Below are positions 6,995 through 13,996 of a stretch of 17,355 bases of DNA, piece by piece. The notes below the pieces were generated by a model. That model was not told where the DNA came from. It was given only the letters and a program-made list of their open reading frames with translations, and made no database searches. Position 1 is the first letter of the stretch. Every line of letters starts with the position of its first letter. The stretch covers positions 1-17,355 of the forward strand of contig JBIOUU010000135.1 of NCBI GenBank assembly GCA_044867345.1. The letters are read 5' to 3'. The position numbers and the translations under genes were made by a program. This stretch comes from AC-69 sp044867345. GTDB lineage: Bacteria > Actinomycetota > UBA4738 > HRBIN12.

Positions 6995-8152
6995 GTGGAC
7001 CTAAACCGCCTGCGCGCCGGCCGGCTGGCTCGCCTCCAGGCCGCGATGCGCAGGCACGGGGTCGACGCGTCCCTGCTGTTCAACGAGCCGAACATCAGGT
7101 ACGCGACCGGAGCATCGGCCATGCCCGTGTGGAGCAATACGACCTTCGTCCGGTGCGCACTGGTCCCAGCCGAGGGCCTCCCGATCTTGTTCGAGCACCC
7201 GAACTCGATGCACCTGTTCGGCGAGCTCGAGGTCGACGTCCGCCCGATGCATGCGTGGGAGTTCACCGACGACGTCGGCGCGAACGCGACCATCTTCGCT
7301 CGAGAGACGGTGGTGGCCATGGGCGAGCTCGGAGGGGCCGATGGTCGGCTGGCGATCGATCGACTCGGAACGCCGGGCTTCCTCGCCTTGCAAGCTGCTG
7401 GTATGTCGATCCTCGATTCCGCGGCCGTCACGATGGAGGCGCGGGAGATCAAGACGCCCGAGGAGATCGAGCTGCTGGCGATGGGCGGGCGGGTCGTGAT
7501 GGACATGCTCGGCGCGTTCGAAGCCGCGATCCGTCCCGGGGTCACCGAACGCGAGCTGCTCGCGGTCCTCGCCGGCACGTTGCTGGCGGGCGGCGGAGAA
7601 CACCTGGCCACCAACACGGTGTGCTCCGGCCCGCACACCAACCCCTGGCGGGCCGAGGCGACCGCCCGACCCGTCGAACGTGGCGACCTCGTCTACGTCG
7701 ACACCGACTCCGTGTGCCTGGGCGGCTACTTCTTCTGCGTCTCGCGGACCTTCGTGTGCGGCGACGCCTCCCCCACACGAGAGCAACGTGACGCGTATCG
7801 AGCGTCACACGACTGGCTGGAGGCGATGCAGGGCCTCGTGCGGCCGGGGATCACGTGCCTTGAGCTAGCCGAACGGGCGCCTCGACTTCCCCACAAGTAC
7901 CTGCCCCAACGGTACGAATGCATGATGCACGGGATCGGGCTGGAGGAGGAGAGTCCGAGCGTCGCCTACCCCGGCGACGAACAACCGAACCCCAACCGGG
8001 TACTGGAGGAGGGCATGGCTCTCGTGATCGAGGTCTACGCCGGTGAGGTCGGTGGGCGCCACGGGGTGAAGCTCGGGGACGAGATCGTTCTCACCGCGGA
8101 CGGCCCGAGGAACCTCGTTCCCTACCCGTACTGCGCTGCGCTTCTGCGATGA
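6995..8152 (+). CDS. M24-fold (Xaa-Pro peptidase / DddP-like) protein with altered metal site
   Basis: The product has 385 residues. Residues 1-150 form the N-terminal creatinase/prolidase domain (MRRHGVDASLLFNEPNIRYATG), and about 155-385 form the pita-bread M24 domain. The remaining ligands look like Asp236 and Asp238 (VDTDSV), His312 (MMHGIGLEEE) and Glu346 (VIEVYAGE). The usual GYxxD position holds Cys248 (GGYFFCVSRTF). The final Glu of the RxED-type motif is Gly361 (GVKLGDEIVLT). The DxD pair with a third ligand ten residues on recalls DddP, the M24-fold DMSP lyase, more than aminopeptidase P, but both the comparison and any activity are inference. Start: AAGGA at 6985-6989 lies five bases before the GTG at 6995. 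The in-frame TTG at 6890 would add an Arg-rich, shadow-like tail. The gene stands alone and converges with the VOC gene. Confidence 0.85.
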   Translation: MDLNRLRAGRLARLQAAMRRHGVDASLLFNEPNIRYATGASAMPVWSNTTFVRCALVPAEGLPILFEHPNSMHLFGELEVDVRPMHAWEFTDDVGANATIFARETVVAMGELGGADGRLAIDRLGTPGFLALQAAGMSILDSAAVTMEAREIKTPEEIELLAMGGRVVMDMLGAFEAAIRPGVTERELLAVLAGTLLAGGGEHLATNTVCSGPHTNPWRAEATARPVERGDLVYVDTDSVCLGGYFFCVSRTFVCGDASPTREQRDAYRASHDWLEAMQGLVRPGITCLELAERAPRLPHKYLPQRYECMMHGIGLEEESPSVAYPGDEQPNPNRVLEEGMALVIEVYAGEVGGRHGVKLGDEIVLTADGPRNLVPYPYCAALLR

Positions 8153-8179
8153 GACTCCGCGGACTTGCTGCGGATCATC
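8148..8179. terminator. Hairpin spanning two convergent stop codons
   Basis: GATGA (8148-8152) pairs with TCATC (8175-8179), and TCCGC (8156-8160) pairs with GCGGA (8170-8174), with an asymmetric three-base bulge. The element includes the stop codons of both the M24 gene and the VOC gene. There is no T-tract, so function as a terminator is uncertain. Confidence 0.3.
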
Positions 8180-8675
8180 CCTCGTCGGAGCGGGCGGCCT
8201 CGAGGTCGGGAACCACGACCGGGCCGGGGATGACGGGACGTTCGACCAGCTCGATGGTGACGCCGTCGGGATCGCGCGCGTACAGGCATCGAACGCCCTG
8301 CCAGTCACCCTCCTCCTGGATCTCCACGGGCTTCGAACGCATCGGCACACCCGCCTGATCGAGCCTCCGGTACATGGCGTCGACGTCCGAGACCCGAAGC
8401 CCGATGTGAGTGCCGCCCGGCCGGGCGGGATCGGGCGTCATCGGCTCACCGTCCGGCGATAGGTACTGGAGGAGCTCCAGGATCTGGCCTCCTCCGAGGT
8501 CGACCTCCGCCCACAGCAATCGCACCCCGGGCACGCCCAGGATGGCCCCGAGCTCGGGCTCGCCACTCTCTCCGCGCCCGATCACCGGCAAGCCGAGGAG
8601 GTCGCAGTAGAACGCGATCGACCGGTCGAGATCGGCCGACGTGACCGACACGTGGTCCAGTTGGATCTTCCTCAC
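8175..8675 (-). CDS. VOC-superfamily (glyoxalase fold) metalloprotein
   Basis: The product has 166 residues: two beta-alpha-beta-beta-beta modules at about 5-72 and 87-146. Metal-ligand positions are His8 (LDHVSV), Glu67 (ILELLQ), His90 (THIGLRV) and Glu142 (TIELVE), the four-ligand set of active glyoxalase, epimerase and dioxygenase-type VOC enzymes. DLDRSIAFYCDLLGL is a typical first-helix sequence. The reaction cannot be told from sequence. A tail of about 20 residues (PVIPGPVVVPDLEAARSDEG) is not part of the fold. The GTG start overlaps the stop of the upstream decarboxylase gene by four bases (GTGA), and AGGGAG lies four bases before it, so translation is coupled. It is the last gene of the minus-strand operon, suggesting a role in handling the decarboxylase product or substrate (inference). 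Confidence 0.88.
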   Translation of the reverse strand: MRKIQLDHVSVTSADLDRSIAFYCDLLGLPVIGRGESGEPELGAILGVPGVRLLWAEVDLGGGQILELLQYLSPDGEPMTPDPARPGGTHIGLRVSDVDAMYRRLDQAGVPMRSKPVEIQEEGDWQGVRCLYARDPDGVTIELVERPVIPGPVVVPDLEAARSDEG

Positions 8676-10081
8676 GCGTCTCCCTCGAGCCGTTGCGGCA
8701 CGACGTCTCGCCGGAACACGTCCTCCACGGTCTCCGCCCGCTTGACGACCTCCGCCGTATCGTCCCACACCAGCACGGTGGCCGGGCGGGGCAAGGCGTT
8801 GAAGTTGCTGGAGCTCGCGTCCTGATAGGCCCCGGTGTCGAGGAACGCGACCACGTCCCCCGGCTTCACCTCGGGAAGGGGGACGTCCCTGTCCAGCATG
8901 TCGAAGCCGCAGCTCATGCCCACCACGTCGACCGGCTCTGCCGTCGATAGATCCGCCCGCGTGGCGAGCACCGTGATCCATCGGTTGTGTTCGATCAGCA
9001 GGTCGGGCAGGAACATCTCCGTCGTATCGGTCTCGACCCACGTGGGCGGGACCCGGTCGGCCTCCCGCTTCACGTTCCGCACGGTAGCCAGGTGGATCCC
9101 CGCGTCCGCGTACAGGGAACGCCCCGGCTCGACCTCGAGGGTCTTCCCAACGGGGTCGAGGCCATGGCGGACCAGCTCCTCCCGCATGGTCGAGGTGATC
9201 GCCTCCGCGTACTCCTCCACCGATGGGGCTCGCTCCGGTCGCTCCGCGCCCCGGTGAAGGGCGCGCCCGGTGGGATCGCGGGGGCTGGCGAACCCTCCTC
9301 CGACGTCGATCTCTCCGGGCTCCCAGCCATCCCACGCGCTCGACAGGTCGGCGATGAGCGCGACGAACGAACGGACCATTCCCCGCCACACCTCGGTTCG
9401 GTGGTGGTGCCGGCCGAGATGGGCCATGACGCCGGAGACCTCCAGCTCCTCGGCCGAGAGCGCCTGGGGGCCCACCTGGAGCAGCTCCTCGGTGGGGATG
9501 CCGGGCTTGTACGTCTGGGCGAACGTTCGGATGGGGACGGGATCCTCCACGAACTCGGAGGGATCCACGAGCTCGACGTAGTCCGGACGGAGCCGGAACC
9601 GCACCGTGGCCGTCCTGCCGAGTCGAAGCGCGGCCTCGCGAACCAGCTCGATCTCCCGGGCGCTGTCCAGGGTGATCCGCGCTCCCGCCGATACGGCGCG
9701 CTCGATGAGCGGTGCGTCCTTCACCGAGCCGTTCACCGAGACGAGCTCCGGCCGCACGCCCGAGCGAAGAGCCGCATCCAGCTCGCCGGGGCCGAACGTG
9801 TCACAGCCCATCCCTTCCTGCGTGAGGATCCGCCGCAGTGCGAGCACGAAGTTCGCCTTGATCGAGGGGAGCACGTTGACCGGCCCCTCGGACCATCGCG
9901 AGGCGAAGGCTTCCCGGATCCGGCGGGCGTTGCGCCGGAGCTGGTTCTCGGAGATGACGTAGATGGGGGTGCCGAACCGCATCGCCAGCTCTGCGGCGTC
10001 GCACCCCTCGACGAAGAGGCGCCCGTCTCGGACCGACAGGCACTCGTCGAGGGCGACGACCCCGTGGCCGGGTTGGCTCAC
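8672..10081 (-). CDS. PLP-dependent decarboxylase of the diaminopimelate/ornithine (alanine-racemase-fold) family
   Basis: This 469-residue cytoplasmic enzyme has an N-terminal PLP barrel (about 35-330) and a C-terminal beta domain. Lys75 in LPSIKAN is the expected PLP Schiff-base lysine (family AxKAN). Other family motifs are HLGRHH (His221), DVGGGF (259-264), EPGR (318-321), the MSCGFDMLD region with Cys391 as candidate active-site cysteine, and DTGAYQ (415-420) followed by SSNFNALPRP. These fit LysA-like, carboxynorspermidine or arginine-type decarboxylases. The sequence is diverged enough that the amino-acid substrate cannot be named, and housekeeping LysA seems unlikely in this context. 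The GTG start is one base after the stop of the PotD-like gene, without a clear ribosome site, so it is probably coupled. It overlaps the VOC gene by four bases. Confidence 0.88.
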   Translation of the reverse strand: MSQPGHGVVALDECLSVRDGRLFVEGCDAAELAMRFGTPIYVISENQLRRNARRIREAFASRWSEGPVNVLPSIKANFVLALRRILTQEGMGCDTFGPGELDAALRSGVRPELVSVNGSVKDAPLIERAVSAGARITLDSAREIELVREAALRLGRTATVRFRLRPDYVELVDPSEFVEDPVPIRTFAQTYKPGIPTEELLQVGPQALSAEELEVSGVMAHLGRHHHRTEVWRGMVRSFVALIADLSSAWDGWEPGEIDVGGGFASPRDPTGRALHRGAERPERAPSVEEYAEAITSTMREELVRHGLDPVGKTLEVEPGRSLYADAGIHLATVRNVKREADRVPPTWVETDTTEMFLPDLLIEHNRWITVLATRADLSTAEPVDVVGMSCGFDMLDRDVPLPEVKPGDVVAFLDTGAYQDASSSNFNALPRPATVLVWDDTAEVVKRAETVEDVFRRDVVPQRLEGDA

Positions 10082-10082
10082 G

Positions 10083-11318
10083 TCACGACTGGTAGATCGG
10101 CAGGAACAGCTTGTCCCACTGCTCCTGTTCCTGCGGGTCCAGGACCCGGTAGCCGTTCAGCCGCTGGTACATCTCGGCGGTGGGGAAGACAAGCGGGTCG
10201 TTCGCCACGTCCGCCATCCCCTCCTGACGGAGCAGCTTCTGTCCGTCGGGGACCGGCGAGACGTTCTGGATCCATCCGGTCAGCATGGCCGCAACGTCCG
10301 GCCGGTAGAAGAAGTCCATGAGCGTGATGGCGTCGACGGGGTGCGCCGCGCCGATGGGGATGCACAGGCTGTCGGTCCACAACAGCCCGCCTTCCTCTGG
10401 GACGATGAACCGAAGGTTGTCGTACCCGGAGTTGATCGACTGGAGGACGTCGGCCGACCACGCGAGCGTCAAGGTCACGTCACCGCTCTGGAGCGCGCCG
10501 ATGTATCCCTGGCCGAAGTACTGTCGGACCAGGCCATCGTCGCGCTGCTTCGTCAGCAGATCGGCGGCCCGTTGCCAATCGTTCGGGGTGGCCGCCGGCG
10601 GATCCACGCCGAGGGCCAGGAGCGCCATGTTGGGGGTGTCCTCCGTATCGCGGAACATGCCGACCTTTCCCGCAAACTCCGGGTTGAACAACTCCTGGAG
10701 GCTGGTGATCTCCCGTCCGGTCTGCTTGATGTCGTACCCGATCCCGGTGATGCCCGATTGATAGGGGATGGAGTACGTGTTCCCCGGGTCGTACGGAGCC
10801 TCCTTGTACTTGGGGGCCGCGTATTTCTCGAAGTTCGTCAGGTAGGTGTGGTCCAGGGGGATCAGGTACTTCAATCGGATCATGGCGGGCAACCACTTCG
10901 GATAGCCCATGACGATGAGGTCGTAGCCCGTGGCCTGCCCCGCGTCGAGCTGCGGTTGGATCTTTCCGAAGAAGGACGCGTAGTCATCGATCTGCTCGAG
11001 GTAGGTGACGTCGATCTTCGTTTCCTTCTGGAAGAGCTCGAGCGACGGGTGGACGACCTCGCCGCCCACCTTCTCCTTGTCGAGGTACAGCGGCCAGTTG
11101 GCGAACGTCAGCTGGCCCGTCTTGTGCTGCGTGCTCCAGTCGAACCCCGAGCCCTCGGCCTTCACCTTCTGGTTCCCGCCCCCGCACGCGGCGAGGATGG
11201 GACCGAGGGCGAGCGCGCCCGCTCCGGCCCCCGCGTATCCGAGCAGGGCGCGGCGCGATAGTCGGGGCGCCAGCCGGCCTCCCGCCGGCCCGTGGTCCTG
11301 GAGGAACGCGTCGGTCAC
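10083..11318 (-). CDS. PotD-type polyamine ABC transporter substrate-binding lipoprotein
   Basis: The product has 411 residues. The signal region has twin arginines (LSRRALLG, Arg22/23), a hydrophobic stretch and the lipobox LAAC (Cys45). It is therefore probably Tat-exported, lipidated and held on the outer face of the membrane. The mature part is a type-2 periplasmic-binding fold: LTFANWPLY (the NWxxY opening of PotD/PotF proteins), DLIVMGYPKWLPAMI, YSIPYQSGITGIGYD and a C-terminal NGYRVLD segment. Spermidine or putrescine-like ligands are expected but not proved. No PotABC ATPase or permease lies in the window, so the partner transporter must be elsewhere. TAAGG lies seven bases before the GTG. 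The upstream gene's stop is nine bases away and contributes to that site. Confidence 0.9.
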   Translation of the reverse strand: MTDAFLQDHGPAGGRLAPRLSRRALLGYAGAGAGALALGPILAACGGGNQKVKAEGSGFDWSTQHKTGQLTFANWPLYLDKEKVGGEVVHPSLELFQKETKIDVTYLEQIDDYASFFGKIQPQLDAGQATGYDLIVMGYPKWLPAMIRLKYLIPLDHTYLTNFEKYAAPKYKEAPYDPGNTYSIPYQSGITGIGYDIKQTGREITSLQELFNPEFAGKVGMFRDTEDTPNMALLALGVDPPAATPNDWQRAADLLTKQRDDGLVRQYFGQGYIGALQSGDVTLTLAWSADVLQSINSGYDNLRFIVPEEGGLLWTDSLCIPIGAAHPVDAITLMDFFYRPDVAAMLTGWIQNVSPVPDGQKLLRQEGMADVANDPLVFPTAEMYQRLNGYRVLDPQEQEQWDKLFLPIYQS

Positions 11319-11327
11319 GAACGAACC

Positions 11328-12602
11328 TTACCCCGTCGAGACGGTGACGCCGCGAACCCCCCACGTGCTCCAGGTCGGGTAGTCGCCGGAGGCCGTGAAG
11401 CCGATGGAGTTCGGCGCGTCGTCCAGCAGGAGCTCATCGGCGATGGAGATCGTCCGGGTGCGCGTCCACTTGCCTGCCGGTCCCTTGCCGATGGCCTTCA
11501 CCGGCTGCCAGTTGATCCATAGCGCGACCTCGCCGGATCCGAGGTCGAACCCCTGATACGACAGGTTGAACGCTCCCGGCCCGCCGGGCGCCAGGTAGAA
11601 GACCTCCTTCGGATGCGTCCGGTCGCCGTGCGGGATGTTGCCCACCGCGTCCGGCGAGCCGACAGGCATCGGCAGGGCGGGCGACTCCCGGGGATTGGCC
11701 GGGATGGTCCTGAGCAGGTCCCAGGCCGAAGGATCGTGCGTGGTCATGAAGTCGTACAGGCTCCCGCCCATCAGCCCGTACTCCCGGACGGCGTGCACGA
11801 ACCCCTCGATCTCCGCCGCGTCGTACTTGTCCGCGACCCCGCCGATCTCGTGGATTGGGACCGTGGGATCCCCGACCCCCGCCCGAACCAGGCCGGCGCA
11901 GCTCGCGGCGTAGTCGTGGACGGCCTGCCCTCCCGCCGCGACGGCGCCCGAGTAGCACATCGGCAGGAACACGTCGTAGTACTGCGTCAGCGACGCGTAC
12001 GGGAAGTCGGGCCAGAACGTGGTCGGCTTGGCCAGGCTCACCGCGTTCGGGGTGATCGCCCCGAGCGGGTAGCCCGGGCCCGCGGCGTCGCGGATCCGCT
12101 GCGACAGGTCCATGAGCCTGGCCGTTCGGATGATCGGGTCGCTCACCACCCTGGACTCGATATCGAGAGCGAACGAGTCGACCCCGCTGCCTGCGGCGGA
12201 GCGGAAAGTGATCGCGGCCATCGACTTTCGGAGGTCGACATTGACGTGGGCGAGCGAGGGAAGGTACCAGGCCACCACCCGCATCCCGGCCTGGTGCGCC
12301 GCGTCGATGAACTCACCCATCTGAAGGGGGAACACGATGTCGGCGTGGGAGAAGTTCGAGCTCTGGAGGTAGATCGTCCGGATCCCGTCGGCCTGCATGA
12401 TCTGGACGGCCGCCAGGGGGTCGTTCCACAGCGCCGCGTCGTAGATGTCCACCCAAGTCCCCAGGCCCCGATAGGCCAGGACGCTCGGCGTGGTGCCCGA
12501 GTCCTTCGCGGCCGCCTGGATCCCGCCCACCGCGGCCAGGGCCAGCCCCGCCGCCAGGACGGCGCGGGCCGCGCGCATCTTGGAGTTGGAAGCGTTCGGC
12601 AT
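11328..12602 (-). CDS. Secreted TIM-barrel, glycoside-hydrolase-like protein with C-terminal beta domain
   Basis: The product has 424 residues. Residues 9-32 are a signal peptide (basic start, AVLAAGLALAAVGGIQAAA). Residues about 40-310 read as a (beta/alpha)8 barrel: GLGTWVDIYD (47-56), IRTIYLQSSNFS (74-85), GMRVVAWYLPS (106-116), SFALDIES (143-150) and DVFLPMCYS. The last roughly 90 residues contain Trp-rich beta strands like a carbohydrate-binding or jelly-roll domain. FALDIES ends barrel strand 4 and offers Asp147 or Glu149 as candidate acid residues. This resembles putative glycosyl-hydrolase (DUF4015-like) families. Substrate and activity are unknown. The ATG at 12602 opens the frame; no Shine-Dalgarno is visible. 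It is the first gene of the minus-strand operon, with the PotD-like gene nine bases downstream. Confidence 0.75.
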   Translation of the reverse strand: MPNASNSKMRAARAVLAAGLALAAVGGIQAAAKDSGTTPSVLAYRGLGTWVDIYDAALWNDPLAAVQIMQADGIRTIYLQSSNFSHADIVFPLQMGEFIDAAHQAGMRVVAWYLPSLAHVNVDLRKSMAAITFRSAAGSGVDSFALDIESRVVSDPIIRTARLMDLSQRIRDAAGPGYPLGAITPNAVSLAKPTTFWPDFPYASLTQYYDVFLPMCYSGAVAAGGQAVHDYAASCAGLVRAGVGDPTVPIHEIGGVADKYDAAEIEGFVHAVREYGLMGGSLYDFMTTHDPSAWDLLRTIPANPRESPALPMPVGSPDAVGNIPHGDRTHPKEVFYLAPGGPGAFNLSYQGFDLGSGEVALWINWQPVKAIGKGPAGKWTRTRTISIADELLLDDAPNSIGFTASGDYPTWSTWGVRGVTVSTG

Positions 12603-12632
12603 GGATCGCTCGAGGATGAGACGGGCGCAGAG

Positions 12633-12638
12633 AGTCTA
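12633..12638 (-). promoter_or_regulatory. Candidate -10 element of the four-gene minus-strand operon
   Basis: TAGACT on the minus strand (12638 to 12633) is 30 bases upstream of the ATG at 12602. No -35 is clear. It sits back to back with the plus-strand TAGGCT at 12646, so the two directions may compete for polymerase. Confidence 0.35.
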
Positions 12639-12645
12639 ACGTTGC

Positions 12646-12651
12646 TAGGCT
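12646..12651 (+). promoter_or_regulatory. Predicted leaderless -10 element of the PAS-MBL pair
   Basis: TAGGCT is followed by TCGAAG and then the GTG at 12658, a six-base spacing as at lhr and the S51-like gene. A GAAGG-like purine run directly abuts the start and is too close to act as a Shine-Dalgarno. Confidence 0.55.
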
Positions 12652-12657
12652 TCGAAG

Positions 12658-13068
12658 GTGAGCGAGGCCACCCAGCAGCGAAGCATCGTGCTGATCCTGG
12701 CGCGGGACCTCGCATCCATGCTGGCGACGCCGATGCTCATCGTCGATGCGCAGGGCGCGCTCATCTTCTACAACGAGGCTGCCGGGGTGATCCTGGGGCG
12801 TCCGTTCAACGAGGCCGAGCCGGCGACCTTCGGGGACTGGGCCAAGGCGTTCGATCCACGGGACCAGGAGGGCACCCCGATGGCCCTGGCGGACTCACCG
12901 CTCGGTATCGTGCTGGCGGACCGGATGCCCGCCCATCGAACCCTCCGCTTCCGGAGTGCCGACGGCGTCGAGCGCGTGGTCGAGTCCACCGCGTTCCCGC
13001 TGTACGCGAGGGCCGACGAGTTCGTGGGAGGCGTCGCCGTCTTCTGGGGGAAGCACGAGGAGGGCTGA
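12658..13068 (+). CDS. Single-domain PAS protein
   Basis: This is a 136-residue cytoplasmic protein consisting of one PAS fold. Residues 24-50 (ATPMLIVDAQGALIFYNEAA and following) are the classic PAS opening, with the N-x-A of the helix after strand B. GRPFNE, then RTLRFRSADGVERVVESTAFPLY and GGVAVFWGKH at the end, give the last beta strands. No kinase, GGDEF or DNA-binding domain is attached. PAS folds bind small ligands, flavin or haem, or mediate dimerisation; no haem- or flavin-specific residue stands out. The gene ends in TGA directly followed by the GTG of the MBL gene, so the two are co-translated and probably work together (inference). Confidence 0.82.
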   Translation: MSEATQQRSIVLILARDLASMLATPMLIVDAQGALIFYNEAAGVILGRPFNEAEPATFGDWAKAFDPRDQEGTPMALADSPLGIVLADRMPAHRTLRFRSADGVERVVESTAFPLYARADEFVGGVAVFWGKHEEG

Positions 13069-13929
13069 GTGCGGGTCAGGATCTGGGGGTCTCGAGGTTC
13101 CCTGGCGACGCCCGGTCCCGATACCGTTCGCTACGGCGGCAACACCGCGTGCATCCAGGTCTCGCTGTCCGACGGCAGCCTGGTGATCCTGGACGCCGGA
13201 ACCGGCATCCGCGGGCTGGGAGTGTCGCTCGACGGGCGCCGTCCGGCGCGGATCGACATCCTCCTCACGCACCTTCACCTCGATCACCTGGAGGGCCTGG
13301 GATTCTTCACCCCCCTGTGGGACCCGGGGACCGACCTGCACATCTGGGGCCCGACCTCGCCCGTCCAATCGCTCAGCGAACGGATCGCGACCGTCCTGTC
13401 GCCGCCGCTCTTCCCCGTGCACCTGACGGACGTGCCCTCCAGCGTCACGTTCCACGATGCTCCGCAGGGGCAATGGGCGATCGGGCCGGCGACCATCATG
13501 TCGCAGCCGATCATCCACGCTGGCCCGACCGTCGGGTATCGGATCGAGGAGCAGGGTCGGACGCTCGCCTACCTCACCGATCACGAGCCGGCCCTCGGCT
13601 CGGACCTTCGGTCCGTCTCGCCCGAATGGATCTCCGGATTCGCGGTGGCCAGGCGGGCGGACGTGCTGGTCCACGACTGCCAATACACCGAGCAGGAATA
13701 CCCGGCTCGGATGGGGTGGGGGCACTCCAGCACCGAGCACGTCGCGACCTTCGCCGGGCTGGCCGGGGTAGAGCGCGTGGTGCTGTTCCACCACGACCCG
13801 ATGCACGGCGACGACCAGCTCGAGGCCATGCTGCGGCGGGTCCGCGAGCTCGGGCCCGAAGTCGGTGACGTCGCCCTGGCCCGGGAGGGGATGGAGCTCG
13901 ACCTCTCGCCGAGCGTGGGGGCCGGGTAG
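13069..13929 (+). CDS. Metallo-beta-lactamase-fold hydrolase
   Basis: The product has 286 residues and no signal peptide. The metal site is THLHLDH (His68, His70, Asp72, His73), with His150 (IIHAGPTVGYR), Asp203 (VHDCQYT) and His241/242 (LFHHDP) as later ligands. The N-terminal GSRGSLATPGPDTVRYGGNT belongs to a subgroup related to cyclic-nucleotide phosphodiesterase, PhnP and RNase Z-like enzymes. Substrate is unknown; a nucleotide or phosphodiester is plausible. GTG at 13069 abuts the PAS stop codon, and AGGAGG at 13058-13063 lies five bases before it. The pairing with a PAS protein suggests signal-dependent hydrolysis, which is inference. Confidence 0.88.
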   Translation: MRVRIWGSRGSLATPGPDTVRYGGNTACIQVSLSDGSLVILDAGTGIRGLGVSLDGRRPARIDILLTHLHLDHLEGLGFFTPLWDPGTDLHIWGPTSPVQSLSERIATVLSPPLFPVHLTDVPSSVTFHDAPQGQWAIGPATIMSQPIIHAGPTVGYRIEEQGRTLAYLTDHEPALGSDLRSVSPEWISGFAVARRADVLVHDCQYTEQEYPARMGWGHSSTEHVATFAGLAGVERVVLFHHDPMHGDDQLEAMLRRVRELGPEVGDVALAREGMELDLSPSVGAG

Positions 13930-13933
13930 CGGC

Positions 13934-13947
13934 TTCCAGTCCTGGAA
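13934..13947. repeat. Perfect inverted repeat TTCCAG-N2-CTGGAA
   Basis: The 6-bp arms are separated by TC, five bases after the MBL stop and ten bases before the candidate -35 of the radical SAM gene. It could be an operator for that gene or a minimal hairpin ending the MBL transcript. The two-base loop argues for a DNA-level site. Confidence 0.3.
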
Positions 13948-13955
13948 TTACGCAC

Positions 13956-13985
13956 TTGTATTTCGGCCTAGGGTTGCTCTATCCT
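13956..13985 (+). promoter_or_regulatory. Candidate promoter of the radical SAM gene
   Basis: TTGTAT (13956-13961) and TATCCT (13980-13985) are separated by 18 bases. The ATG at 13997 is 11 bases past the -10, so the leader would be only a few bases long. The region is A/T-richer than its surroundings. Confidence 0.4.
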
Positions 13986-13996
13986 CGGGGGTCCCG

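Noticed and set aside
11613..13868. A 751-codon plus-strand open frame
   Set aside because: It runs antisense to the TIM-barrel gene and then out of frame through the PAS and MBL genes. It shows no motif and has shadow-type composition.
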